40,201 bases of DNA from Planctomycetota bacterium (GTDB lineage: Bacteria > Planctomycetota > J058), in the NCBI GenBank assembly GCA_019636275.1, contig JAHBXY010000080.1, forward strand, positions 1-40,201, read 5' to 3'. This document shows, piece after piece, positions 8,101 to 16,316 of this stretch. The notes under the pieces were generated by a model that did no database searches, was not told where the DNA came from, and saw nothing but the letters and a program-made list of their open reading frames with translations. Numbering within the stretch: the stretch's first letter is position 1; every line of letters starts with the position of its first letter. The position numbers and the translations under genes were made by a program.

Positions 8101-11100
8101 GAGGAGCGCGCCGGCGGCGAGGTCGCGGGCGCGCTCGAGTACCGCGTCGACCTGTTCGAGCGCGCGTCGGCCGAGCGCCTCGCGCGCCACTACCTGACGC
8201 TGCTCGAGGCCGCGCTCGCCGACCCGGCCACCCCCGTGGCCGCCCTCCCGCTGCTCACGCCGCCCGAGCGCGAGGAGATCGTCGTCGCCTGGAACCAGAC
8301 CCGGGCGCCGGCCCCGACGGGCCGCCTGCTCCACCAGCTCTTCGAGGCCCGCGTCGACGAGGCCCCCGACGCGCTCGCCGTCACCGACGGCGCGCGGCGC
8401 TGGAGCTACGGCGAGCTGGAGGCCCGCGCCAACCAGGTCGCGCACCGCCTGCGCGAGGCCGGCGTCGAGCGCGGCGCGCGCGTCGCGATCTGCGTCGAGC
8501 GGTCGCTGGAGCTCGTCGCGGCGATCCTCGGCGTCCTCAAGGCCGGCGCGGCCTACGTGCCGCTCGACCCCGACCACCCGCCCGAGCGCCTCGAGTTCAT
8601 GCTCGGCGACCTGGCCGCGCCGGTCCTGCTCACCCAGCGCTGCCTCCTCGCCCGCCTCCCCGCGGGCCAGCGCGCCGTCTGCCTCGACGACCTCGACGGC
8701 GCGGCCACGACGCGGCCACCGTGCACGTCAGCCGTCGACGACGTCGCCTACGTGATCTACACCTCGGGCTCGACGGGGCGCCCCAAGGGCGTCGTCGTAC
8801 GCCACCGGCCCGCGCTCAACGTCCTCGACTGGGTGAACGCGACGTTCGGCGTCGGGCCCGGCGACCGCCTCTTGTTCGTCACCTCGCCGTGCTTCGACCT
8901 GTCGGTCTACGACGTCCTCGGCGTCCTGGCCGCGGGCGCGTCGCTCCACGTCGCCAGCCACGCCCTCCTGCGCGACCCCGCGCGCCTCGCGGCGCTCCTC
9001 GACGACGGCTCGATCACGCTCTGGGACTCGGCGCCGCCCGCCCTGGCGCAGCTCGAGCCGTGGCTCCCCGTCGGCTCGACGACCGGGCGGCTGCGCCTGT
9101 GCCTGCTCAGCGGCGACTGGATCCCGGTGACGCTCCCGGACCGCCTGCGGCGCGCCTGGCCCGGGCTCGAGGTCGTGAGCCTCGGCGGCGCGACCGAGGC
9201 CACGATCTGGTCGAACTACTACCGGATCGGCGACGTCGACCCGGCGTGGCCGAGCATCCCCTACGGCCGCCCGATCCGGAACGCGCGCTACCACGTCCTC
9301 GACGCCCACATGCAGCCCGTGCCGATCAACGTCGCGGGCGAGCTGTGGATCGGCGGCGACTGCCTGGCCGACGGCTACCTGAACCGCCCCGAGCTGACGG
9401 CCGAGCGCTTCGTGCCCGACCCGTTCGCCCCCGGCGGCCGCCTCTACCGCACGGGCGACCTGGCCCGCTACCGCGCCGACGGCGCGCTCGAGCTCCTCGG
9501 GCGGATCGACTGCCAGGTGAAGGTCCGCGGCCACCGGATCGAGCTTGGCGAGGTCGAGGCGGCGCTGTCCCACGTCGAGGGCGTCGCCGCCTGCGCCGTC
9601 GCCGCGCGCGGCGACCGCGGCGCCGAGCGCGCGCTCGTGGGCTACGTCGTGCCCCGCCGCCCCGACCTGGACCCCCAAGCGGTGCGCGCGGCGCTGGCCG
9701 AGCGGCTGCCGGCCCCCATGGTCCCGGCGCAGGTCGTGCTGATCGACGCGCTCCCGCTCACGCCCAACGGGAAGCTCGACCGCGCGGCCCTCCCCGCGCC
9801 CGTCGCCGCCACGTCCGAGGCCGCCGCGCCGCCCCGCGACCCGCTCGAGGCGGAGCTCGCCGCCGCGTTCGCCGCCGCACTGGACGTCGAGCGCGTCGGC
9901 GTCCACGACGACTTCTTCGCCCTCGGCGGCCACTCGCTGGCGGCCGCGCGCGCCGTGGCGGAGATCCGCCGCCGCACGGGCGTCGAGCTCCCGCTCCCGC
10001 GCTTCTTCGCGGCGCCCACGGTCGCGGGCCTCAGGGCGGAGGTGGCCCGGCTCGGCGCCGAGGGCGGCGCGACGACGATCCCCGGGCTCCCGCGCGACGG
10101 CCGCCGCGCCTGGCCCATGACCTCGGCCCAGCGCCGGCTGTGGTTCCTCGAGCGCCTGCACGGCGGCAGCCCGCGCTACACCGTGGGCGTCGCGGTCGAG
10201 GTCGAGGGCCCGCTCGACGTGGACGCGCTGCGCGCGGCGCTCGACGGGCTCGTCGCCCGCCACGAGGCGCTGCGCACCACGTTCAGCGAGGAGGAGCGCG
10301 GCACGCCCGTCCAGGTGATCGCCGCCGCGGGCCACCTCGACCTGCCCCTCGACGACCTGAGCTCCGAGCCCGACCCGTTCGGGGCGGCCGACGCGATCGC
10401 CGCCCGCGAGGCGGCCGGCACGTTCGACCCGCGCGTGAGCTGCACGCGCGCGCGCCTCCTGCGCCTCGCGCCGGAGCGGCACCGGCTGGTGCTGGCCCAG
10501 CACCACCTGGTGACCGACGCCGCGTCGATCGGCGTGCTGCTGCGCGACCTGGGCGCCCTCTACGAGGGCGGGGCGCTGCCCCCCGTCCCCGTCCAGCCGG
10601 CCGACTTCGCCGCGTGGGAGGAGGCGTGGCTGGCGTCCGACGAGGCTCGCGCCCAGCTCGACGCCTGGCGCGAGCGCCTCGCCGGCGCGCCGCCCGTGCA
10701 GGCGCTGCCGACCGACCTGCCGCGCCCGTCCGCGCCGTCGCTGCGCGGTGAGCGGCGGCGGCTCGAGCTCCCCACCGACGCCGTCGCGCGCGTGCTCGGG
10801 CTGGCCCGCGCCGAGGGCGCGACGCCGTTCGTCGCGCTGCTGGCGGCCTTCGCCGTCCTGCTCCACCGCCGCGGCGGCGACCCGTGCGTCGTGATCAACG
10901 CGCCGGTGACCGCGCGTCGTCGCCCCGAGCTCATGGGCGCCGCGGGCTTCTTCGTCAACACGCTCCCGCTCGCCGTCGACCTCGCCGGCGAGCCGTCGTT
11001 CCGGGCCGTGCTCGCGCGGGCGAAGGCCGCCGTCCTCGACGCGTTCGCGCGCCCCGACGTGCCGCTCGACCGCCTCGTCGAGGCCCTGCGGCCGGCGCGC

Positions 11101-14037
11101 GAGGGCGGCGCCGCGCCGTTCCAGCAGGTCCTCTTCATGGAGTCGAGCGCGGCGGAGCGCGTCGCGGCGGGCGGCCTGAGCTTCACGGCCACGACGCTCC
11201 CCAACGGCGGCGCGAAGTACGACCTGCTCCTCGACGTGTCTCGCGACGAGCGGGGCGCAGGGGCGACGCTCGAGTTCGCCGCGGACCTGCTCACGCTCCC
11301 CGCGGCCGACCGCCTCCTCGGCCACCTGGCGCAGCTCCTCGAGGAGGTGGGCCGCCGCCCGGACGCGCCGATCTCGACGCTCGAGCTGCTGACGCCCGCG
11401 GAGCGCGAGCTCCTGGGCGAGTGGAACGCCACCGCGCGCGACTTCCCGCGCGATCGCTGCGTGCACGAGCTCCTCGCCGAGCTGGCGGCCCGTGAGCCGG
11501 AGCGGACGGCCGTGGCCCTGGCGTGGGAGGAGGGCGGCGCCGTCCGCACCCTCGACTACGGCGCGCTCGTCGGCCGCGCGCAGCGGCTGGCGCGAGCCCT
11601 GCGCCGCGCCGGCGTCGGGCGCGACGTCCCGGTCGGCGTGTTCCTCGAGCGCTCTCCCGAGCTGGTGATCGGGCTCGTGGCCGCGCTCGAGGCGGGCGGG
11701 GCGTACCTGCCCCTGGACCCCGGGTACCCGGCGGAGCGCGTGGCGTTCATGCTCGAGGACGCCGCGGCGCCCGTCGTGATCACGACCGCGGCCCTGGCCG
11801 GGCGCCTCCCGGCCGGCCGGCACCGCGTCGTCCTCGTGGAGGACCCCGAGGCCGGGCTCGACGCGGCGCCCGCGGCGCCGCCGCCCGCGGCCGCGACCCC
11901 CGACTCGCTGGCCTATATCATCTACACCTCCGGCTCGACCGGCGCGCCGAAGGGCGTCGCCGTCACGCACCGCGCGGTCGTCCGCCTCGTGCGCGGGGCG
12001 GACTACATCGCGTTCGGCCCCGACCAGACGCACCTGCTCCTCGCGCCCGTGTCGTTCGACGCCTCGACGTTCGAGCTCTGGGGCGCGCTCCTGAACGGCG
12101 CGCGCCTGGCGATCGCGCCGCCCGGCAGGGTCGGCCTCGACGAGATCGGGCGCGCCGTGCGACGGCTGGGCGTGACGACGCTCTGGCTCACCGCCGGCCT
12201 GTTCCAGACGATCGTCGACGAGCGGCTGGACGACCTCGGCCCCCTGCGCCAGCTCGTCACCGGCGGAGACGTGGTCTCGCCGGCCCACGCGGCCCGGGTC
12301 CTCGAGCGCCACCCGCACCTGCGGCTGGTGAACGGCTACGGCCCGACGGAGTGCACGACCTTCGCGTGCTGCCACACCGTCCGGCGCGAGGACGTCGCCT
12401 CGGGCGCGCCCCTGCCGATCGGCGGCCCGATCGCCAACACGCGCGCCTACGTCGTGGACCGGCGGGGGCGCCTCCTGCCCGTCGGTGACGCGGGCGAGCT
12501 GTGGCTCGGCGGCGACGGCGTCGCGCGCGGCTACGTGGCGCGGCCGGAGCTCACCGCGCAGCGGTTCCTCGACGACCCGTTCGCGCCGGGCGGGCGCGTC
12601 TATCGCACCGGCGACCTCGCGCGCTGGCGCCCGGACGGCCGGCTCGAGTTCCTCGGGCGCCTCGACCGGCAGGTGAAGATCCGCGGGCACCGCGTCGAGC
12701 CGGGTGAGCTCGAGGGGGCGCTCGGTCAGCACCCCGCGGTGCGCGAGGCCGCCGTGGTCGTGCAGGACGGGCCGGGCGGCAAGGCGCTGCAGGCCTTCGT
12801 CGTGCCCGAGCCCGACGTCGCCGTCGACGCCGCGGCGCTCCTGCGCTGGCTGCAGACTCGCGTCCCGGCCTACCTGCTGCCGGTCCGTGTCGTCGGCGTC
12901 GCCAGCCTCCCTCTCGACCCCAACGGCAAGGTGGACCGGAGCGCCCTCCTGGCTCTCGACCAGGCGCCGTCGCGCACGCACCGCCCGCCGCGCGACGAGG
13001 CCGAGCGCGCGCTCGCCGCGATCTGGCAGGCGCTCCTGCAGGTCGACCAGGTCGGGCTCGACGACGACTTCTTCGCCCTCGGCGGCCACTCGCTCCTCGC
13101 CCTGCGGCTCTCCGCGCGCGTCGAGGCCGAACTGAACCACGCCCTGCCGATCGCCAGGATCTTCGCCGCGTCGACCCTCGAGGCCATGGCGTCGGTCGTG
13201 CGTCGCCGTGAAGGCGCGACCGGGCTGGTCGTCACCCTCGACCCACGCGGCCAGGGCGCGCCGCTTTTCGTCCTGCCGGGGATCGGCGGCCACCCGTTCA
13301 CGTTCCGCCCCCTGGCGCAGCAGCTCGGCGGCGCGCGCCCCGTCCACGGTCTCCTCGGGATCGGCCTCGACGGCAAGGAGCCCTGCCCGTCGAGCGTGGG
13401 CGAGATCGCCGACAGGTACGTAGAGGAGCTCCTGCGCGTCCAGGCGTCCGGGCCGTACTCGCTCGTCGGCTACTCGTTCGGCGGCGTGGTCGCGTACGAG
13501 GTGGCCGTCCGCCTCCGCCGGCGGGGCGAGGAGGTCCGGCTCGTGGCCCTCGTCGACTGCCCCGCGCCCGGATACCCCGCGAAGCGCCCGCTCCACGAGC
13601 GCGCCCGCGTCCACTGGGAGAACCTGGTGAGCCGGTCCGGGCTGGACCGCCTGCGCTACGTGGCCGGGCGCACGAGGAACCTGCTGCGACGGATCGGCCT
13701 CCGGGTCAGGGTCCCCCTGCCGCAGGAGGCGCCGGCCGCGGCCGACGGGACGGTCGCCGCGCGCATCGCCGCCGTCCGCGACGCCCAGTTCCGCGCGCTC
13801 GAGCGGCACCGGGCGACGCCGGGCCTCGACGCGCCGCTCCTCGTCCTGCGCGCAGCCCACGCGCCCCCGGATCCGCACCGCGGGCACCTCGTCCCGGACG
13901 ACGACCCCCTCCTCGGCTGGGGCGCGTACGCCGACGGTCCCGCCCGGTTCGCGACGGTGCCCGGCGCCCACCTGGAGCTGTTCGCGCCGGGCAACGTCGA
14001 GGCGATCGTCGACGCCCTGCGCGCCGCGCTCGCCTGA
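5146..14037 (+). CDS. Trimodular non-ribosomal peptide synthetase, A-T-C-A-T-C-A-T-TE, predicted Val-Cys-Val
   Basis: A 2963-residue cytosolic assembly line. Approximate domains: A1 15-500, T1 515-590 (LGGHS, Ser551), C2 605-1040 (HHLVTDG, His737-Gly743), A2 1055-1545, T2 1562-1630 (Ser1597), C3 1650-2080 (HHLVTDA, His1786), A3 2090-2600, T3 2612-2680 (Ser2649), TE 2695-2963 (GYSFGG Ser2777, probable Asp2804, His2942). Aligning by eye to the GrsA ten-residue code gives A1 DAFWLGGTFK, A2 DLYDLSLIWK and A3 DAFWVGGTFK. The first and third fit valine. The second differs from the cysteine code DLYNLSLIWK at one place. There is no loading C domain, epimerase, methyltransferase or heterocyclase, so a linear or TE-cyclised all-L tripeptide is expected. 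All motifs are intact. No MbtH-like protein, phosphopantetheinyl transferase or exporter lies nearby. The architecture equals ACV synthetase without its epimerase. Confidence 0.95.
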   Translation: MIDEVASPDATLLAAPPHPATIDDAFRQVARLHPGSPALLWHGGSMTYAELDARSDGLARLVRAHADEGAFVGLCVERGPALVVGMLGILKAGRAYVPLDPAYPEARLRFMLEDSRAQVVVVDAETRERLPAGPRTLLRWDAPCSEGAPSRLAASADAPAYVCYTSGSTGRPKGAIVPHRGVLRLVRGATYAALGPEETILQLASPSFDATTFEVWAALLNGGRLAFPRSARPRLDELGAELRAHGVTTLWLTAGLFHLMVDERLEDLRPLRQLLAGGDVLCPRRVRRVLQTLPHLRLVNGYGPTENTTFTTCHTARLEDVTDRVPIGRPIERTYVRVLDEAGRPVAPGDPGELYAGGDGLALGYLNLPELTAERFVDDPLRPGARLYRTGDLVRARPDGALEFLGRTDDQVKIRGVRVEPDEVAAAVRTLPGVRDAVVVARRDHDDVQLVAYVLPLAGASADEATVLAHLRSQLPEPLLPSRVVTLDAFPLNGNGKVDRGALPAPDLARAPAGRSPRGPAEEAIARAWREVLRVDRVDADDDFLRLGGHSLKAAQVAARLSDALGQDVGVADVLEARTVAGLAARLAGRPRGERGDLARRVEQAPLSALQAQLWIVERLVPERQVYLVPYEARLRGPVDAAALERALSRLEARHAALRLRWLEEDGAVVGQRVAPPAPADLPLHDLSALDAERRAAALAEVTARAASQPLDLRGRPWRAALVRLDAREHVLLWTLHHLVTDGWSMTVLFRELASLYAQEIGADAPALPAAGHEFLAWCEAQARAQPDDARLAYWRQALGGRLPVLELPTDRPRPRRASAAGGAVALSLPPALVARLRAVATAEGVTPFTALLAAFQALLGRCSRADDVAVVVPHANREAPGLDRAVGLFVDMLPVRVSLDGAPTFRELLGRVRAASLGALEHAVPFSRLLAQLTVDRSDGAGAAFQAMFALLDVSDLPTTLGDVPLDVRLLPNGGAKCDLSLLLEERAGGEVAGALEYRVDLFERASAERLARHYLTLLEAALADPATPVAALPLLTPPEREEIVVAWNQTRAPAPTGRLLHQLFEARVDEAPDALAVTDGARRWSYGELEARANQVAHRLREAGVERGARVAICVERSLELVAAILGVLKAGAAYVPLDPDHPPERLEFMLGDLAAPVLLTQRCLLARLPAGQRAVCLDDLDGAATTRPPCTSAVDDVAYVIYTSGSTGRPKGVVVRHRPALNVLDWVNATFGVGPGDRLLFVTSPCFDLSVYDVLGVLAAGASLHVASHALLRDPARLAALLDDGSITLWDSAPPALAQLEPWLPVGSTTGRLRLCLLSGDWIPVTLPDRLRRAWPGLEVVSLGGATEATIWSNYYRIGDVDPAWPSIPYGRPIRNARYHVLDAHMQPVPINVAGELWIGGDCLADGYLNRPELTAERFVPDPFAPGGRLYRTGDLARYRADGALELLGRIDCQVKVRGHRIELGEVEAALSHVEGVAACAVAARGDRGAERALVGYVVPRRPDLDPQAVRAALAERLPAPMVPAQVVLIDALPLTPNGKLDRAALPAPVAATSEAAAPPRDPLEAELAAAFAAALDVERVGVHDDFFALGGHSLAAARAVAEIRRRTGVELPLPRFFAAPTVAGLRAEVARLGAEGGATTIPGLPRDGRRAWPMTSAQRRLWFLERLHGGSPRYTVGVAVEVEGPLDVDALRAALDGLVARHEALRTTFSEEERGTPVQVIAAAGHLDLPLDDLSSEPDPFGAADAIAAREAAGTFDPRVSCTRARLLRLAPERHRLVLAQHHLVTDAASIGVLLRDLGALYEGGALPPVPVQPADFAAWEEAWLASDEARAQLDAWRERLAGAPPVQALPTDLPRPSAPSLRGERRRLELPTDAVARVLGLARAEGATPFVALLAAFAVLLHRRGGDPCVVINAPVTARRRPELMGAAGFFVNTLPLAVDLAGEPSFRAVLARAKAAVLDAFARPDVPLDRLVEALRPAREGGAAPFQQVLFMESSAAERVAAGGLSFTATTLPNGGAKYDLLLDVSRDERGAGATLEFAADLLTLPAADRLLGHLAQLLEEVGRRPDAPISTLELLTPAERELLGEWNATARDFPRDRCVHELLAELAAREPERTAVALAWEEGGAVRTLDYGALVGRAQRLARALRRAGVGRDVPVGVFLERSPELVIGLVAALEAGGAYLPLDPGYPAERVAFMLEDAAAPVVITTAALAGRLPAGRHRVVLVEDPEAGLDAAPAAPPPAAATPDSLAYIIYTSGSTGAPKGVAVTHRAVVRLVRGADYIAFGPDQTHLLLAPVSFDASTFELWGALLNGARLAIAPPGRVGLDEIGRAVRRLGVTTLWLTAGLFQTIVDERLDDLGPLRQLVTGGDVVSPAHAARVLERHPHLRLVNGYGPTECTTFACCHTVRREDVASGAPLPIGGPIANTRAYVVDRRGRLLPVGDAGELWLGGDGVARGYVARPELTAQRFLDDPFAPGGRVYRTGDLARWRPDGRLEFLGRLDRQVKIRGHRVEPGELEGALGQHPAVREAAVVVQDGPGGKALQAFVVPEPDVAVDAAALLRWLQTRVPAYLLPVRVVGVASLPLDPNGKVDRSALLALDQAPSRTHRPPRDEAERALAAIWQALLQVDQVGLDDDFFALGGHSLLALRLSARVEAELNHALPIARIFAASTLEAMASVVRRREGATGLVVTLDPRGQGAPLFVLPGIGGHPFTFRPLAQQLGGARPVHGLLGIGLDGKEPCPSSVGEIADRYVEELLRVQASGPYSLVGYSFGGVVAYEVAVRLRRRGEEVRLVALVDCPAPGYPAKRPLHERARVHWENLVSRSGLDRLRYVAGRTRNLLRRIGLRVRVPLPQEAPAAADGTVAARIAAVRDAQFRALERHRATPGLDAPLLVLRAAHAPPDPHRGHLVPDDDPLLGWGAYADGPARFATVPGAHLELFAPGNVEAIVDALRAALA

Positions 14038-14100
14038 CCGGGCCCGCGCCGTGACCTCCGGGGGACGCATTTCGTGGGCCCGCGCGGGCGGCCCTGTCGT

Positions 14101-14106
14101 TACGAT
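14101..14106 (+). promoter_or_regulatory. -10-like TACGAT, 6 nt before ATG
   Basis: TACGAT ends six bases before the ATG at 14113. That places the expected transcript start at or next to the start codon, so the mRNA may be leaderless. No Shine-Dalgarno is present. A matching -35 was not found. Confidence 0.4.
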
Positions 14107-14112
14107 GCCTGC

Positions 14113-14337
14113 ATGGAAAAACCCAAGGCCTGCACCTGCGGCGGCGTCTACAAGAAGGCGCCGGCCCCGGCGAACAACCGCGACGGGAGCCGCTACTACA
14201 AGTGTCAGCGCTGCGGCGCGAAGATCGAGCAGACGGCGAACGGCTACGAGTTCAAGGACGCGGCCCCGCCCGGGCCGATCCCGGTGCCGGCGCCGCCCCC
14301 GCCGCCGCAGCCCCCGCCGCCGCGGCGCTTCTGGTAG
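14113..14337 (+). CDS. Small zinc-ribbon protein with proline-rich tail
   Basis: A 74-residue protein starting MEKPKACTCGGVYKKAP. Two cysteine pairs (CTCGG near residue 7-9 and CQRCG near 36-39) fit a single zinc-ribbon knuckle pair. The last 20-odd residues are almost only proline with alanine and valine, ending in RRFW. The ATG at 14113 is preferred over the GTG at 14074 because the zinc motif starts just after it and a -10-like element sits just before it. It precedes the kinase gene by 30 bp and may be co-expressed with it, though the kinase has its own promoter-like hexamer. The function is unknown; nucleic-acid or protein binding is possible. Confidence 0.65.
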   Translation: MEKPKACTCGGVYKKAPAPANNRDGSRYYKCQRCGAKIEQTANGYEFKDAAPPGPIPVPAPPPPPQPPPPRRFW

Positions 14338-14354
14338 GTCCCCCGACGCGGCGG

Positions 14355-14360
14355 TAAGAC
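14355..14360 (+). promoter_or_regulatory. -10-like TAAGAC, 7 nt before ATG
   Basis: TAAGAC ends seven bases before the kinase ATG at 14368, again the geometry of a leaderless transcript. The intervening TCCTCCC is not a Shine-Dalgarno sequence. Confidence 0.35.
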
Positions 14361-14367
14361 TCCTCCC

Positions 14368-16302
14368 ATGCCGCCGCGCCTGACGATCGGGCCGTACACC
14401 CTCACCGGCTCCCTCGGCCGCGGCGCGTTCGCGCACGTCCACGCCGCCGTCGGCCCGACCGGCGAGCGCGTCGCCATCAAGGTCCTCCACGTCGTCGGCG
14501 ACCGCCGCCGTCTCGAGCGCTTCGAGCGCGAGGTGGCCCTCCTGCGGCGGCTGCGCCACCCCGGCGTGGTCGAGCTGCTCGACGCGGGGCAGGTGGACGG
14601 CCGCCCCTGGCTCGCCATGCCCCTCGTGCAGGCCGGCTCGCTGGACGAGCGCCTGTCGCGCGCGGGCCCGCTGCCGTGCGACGCCGTGGTCGATCTCGGG
14701 CTGCAGCTCGGCGAGGCCCTCGCCGCCGTGCACGCGGCCGGCGCGCTCCACCGCGACCTCAAGCCGGCCAACGTCCTCTGCGCCGAGGGCGGGCGCTTCC
14801 TCCTCACCGACTTCGGGCTGGTCAAGGACGTCGAGGTCGCCGAGGCGTCGCGCCTGTCGTCGACCGGCATGGTCCTCGGGACGCCTGGCTTCCTCGCGCC
14901 GGAGCAGGCCCGCGGCGCCGACACCGCGCCGCCGACCGACGTCTACGGCCTCGGCGCGACGCTCTACGCGGCGCTCACGGGCGCGCCGCCGATCACCGGC
15001 GACGGCTTCCTGGAGGTGGTCGTCGCCACGGTCAACCAGGCGCCCGAGGCTCCCTCGACGCTGCGGCCGGGGATCCCGCCGGCGCTCGAGGCGCTGGTCC
15101 TCGCCTGCCTGGCCAAGCCCCCCGCCGAGCGCCCCACCCTCGACGCGCTCCGGGCGGAGCTCCGGGACCTCCGGCGCCCGCGGCGCCCGCGGCCACGGCG
15201 CCGCCCACGGCCCTGGCTCGCGCTCGCCGGGCTCGCGCTCGTCGGCGCCGTCGGCGCCGTCGCAGCCGTCGCCTTCAGCGCCGGCCCCCCACCGCCACCC
15301 GAGGTGGCGCCCGTCGAGCCGCAGGCGCAGCCGACGCCGGAGGCACTGACATCAGAGACGCCGACGGCCGAGGCGGTCCCGATCGCCGGCTGGCGCCGGG
15401 TGGCCGAGCGGCCCCTCACCGGCGCTCCGCCCGGCCTGTCGACCCTGCGCGAGGTGCGCGTCGACGACGACGGGACCGTGTGGGTGTCGCGGGGGGCGGG
15501 CCTCGAGCGCCTCGGCCCCGCCCTCGGGTCGAGCGAGACGCTGCCGGGCGGCGCCTTCGGCGCCGTCGGACGCAGCGAGGACGGCCGCTTCCTCTTCGCC
15601 GCCGTCGAGGACGAGCTGACCGTCTGGTGGCTCGACGACCTCGCGCGGCCGCCGCGCCGCAACGACGACCACCCGACGCGTATCCACACGGCGCGTCCGC
15701 TGCGCGGCCCCCGGATCGTCACGGCCGACGCCGTGGGCACCCTGGCGCTGTGGGACCTCGCCGCCCCGCCGAGGCGAGGGACGATCCACCTGATCACCGG
15801 GCTGCGGCTCAACCAGGGCGGCGGGCCCATGCCCGGCCGCGCGGCCATGACGGTCGTGCGCACCGAGGGCGGCGACGAGCTGGTGGTCCTGGACGGCCCC
15901 GACGACCGCCTCGTCGTCCTCGACCCCACCAGCCAGCAGCACGGCGCCGCGGCCGTGCACGCCGGAGTGCGGCGCCTGGCGCCGGCCGGGCGGGGGCGCT
16001 TCGTCAGCCTGGGCGCGGACGGGGCGCTGCGCCTGTGGAGCGTCGCCGGCGCGGCGCTCGGCGACCGCACCCTCGGTGACGGCTGGGAGGTCCGCGCCGC
16101 CGACGACGAAGGCACCGTCGTCGCGGCGCGCGGCGACGTCGTCCTCACGCTCGACCCGCGCTCCGCCCTGGCCGACGCCTGCCCGCCGCTCGCGCTCGAG
16201 GGCGCCTCGGTCGAGGCGCTCGACCTCTCCCCCGACGGGCGCACGCTCGTCGTCCTCGACGACCGCGCGGTCCTGCGCCGCTACGCACGCGACCCACCCT
16301 GA
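14368..16302 (+). CDS. Membrane Ser/Thr protein kinase with periplasmic beta-propeller-like domain
   Basis: A 644-residue Hanks-type (PknB-like) kinase. Residues 1-265 hold the kinase fold: glycine loop GRGAFAHVHA, ATP-binding Lys38, catalytic HRDLKPANV (His128-Asp130), DFG at 148-150 and the LAPEQ activation-segment motif. An Arg/Pro-rich juxtamembrane stretch (RRPRRPRPRRRPRPW) leads into one transmembrane helix at about 282-305 (LALAGLALVGAVGAVAAVAF). The remaining 330 residues form repeating beta-blades (GTLALWDLAA, DGALRLWSVAG, SPDGRTLVVLDD) like a WD40/PQQ propeller that would face outside the cytoplasm. This layout is common in Planctomycetota and Myxococcota. It probably phosphorylates cytosolic targets in response to an extracytoplasmic ligand; target and ligand are unknown. 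The gene is intact. Confidence 0.9.
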   Translation: MPPRLTIGPYTLTGSLGRGAFAHVHAAVGPTGERVAIKVLHVVGDRRRLERFEREVALLRRLRHPGVVELLDAGQVDGRPWLAMPLVQAGSLDERLSRAGPLPCDAVVDLGLQLGEALAAVHAAGALHRDLKPANVLCAEGGRFLLTDFGLVKDVEVAEASRLSSTGMVLGTPGFLAPEQARGADTAPPTDVYGLGATLYAALTGAPPITGDGFLEVVVATVNQAPEAPSTLRPGIPPALEALVLACLAKPPAERPTLDALRAELRDLRRPRRPRPRRRPRPWLALAGLALVGAVGAVAAVAFSAGPPPPPEVAPVEPQAQPTPEALTSETPTAEAVPIAGWRRVAERPLTGAPPGLSTLREVRVDDDGTVWVSRGAGLERLGPALGSSETLPGGAFGAVGRSEDGRFLFAAVEDELTVWWLDDLARPPRRNDDHPTRIHTARPLRGPRIVTADAVGTLALWDLAAPPRRGTIHLITGLRLNQGGGPMPGRAAMTVVRTEGGDELVVLDGPDDRLVVLDPTSQQHGAAAVHAGVRRLAPAGRGRFVSLGADGALRLWSVAGAALGDRTLGDGWEVRAADDEGTVVAARGDVVLTLDPRSALADACPPLALEGASVEALDLSPDGRTLVVLDDRAVLRRYARDPP

Positions 16303-16316
16303 CTGGTGTGCTCGAC

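Noticed and set aside
5077..8577. Minus-strand open frame of more than 1100 codons opposite the NRPS
   Set aside because: It is a shadow in GC-rich DNA. The translation is repetitive, charged and low in complexity, while the plus strand has intact NRPS domains.
8728..14751. Minus-strand open frame of about 2000 codons
   Set aside because: Antisense shadow of the NRPS and kinase genes, without any recognisable domain.
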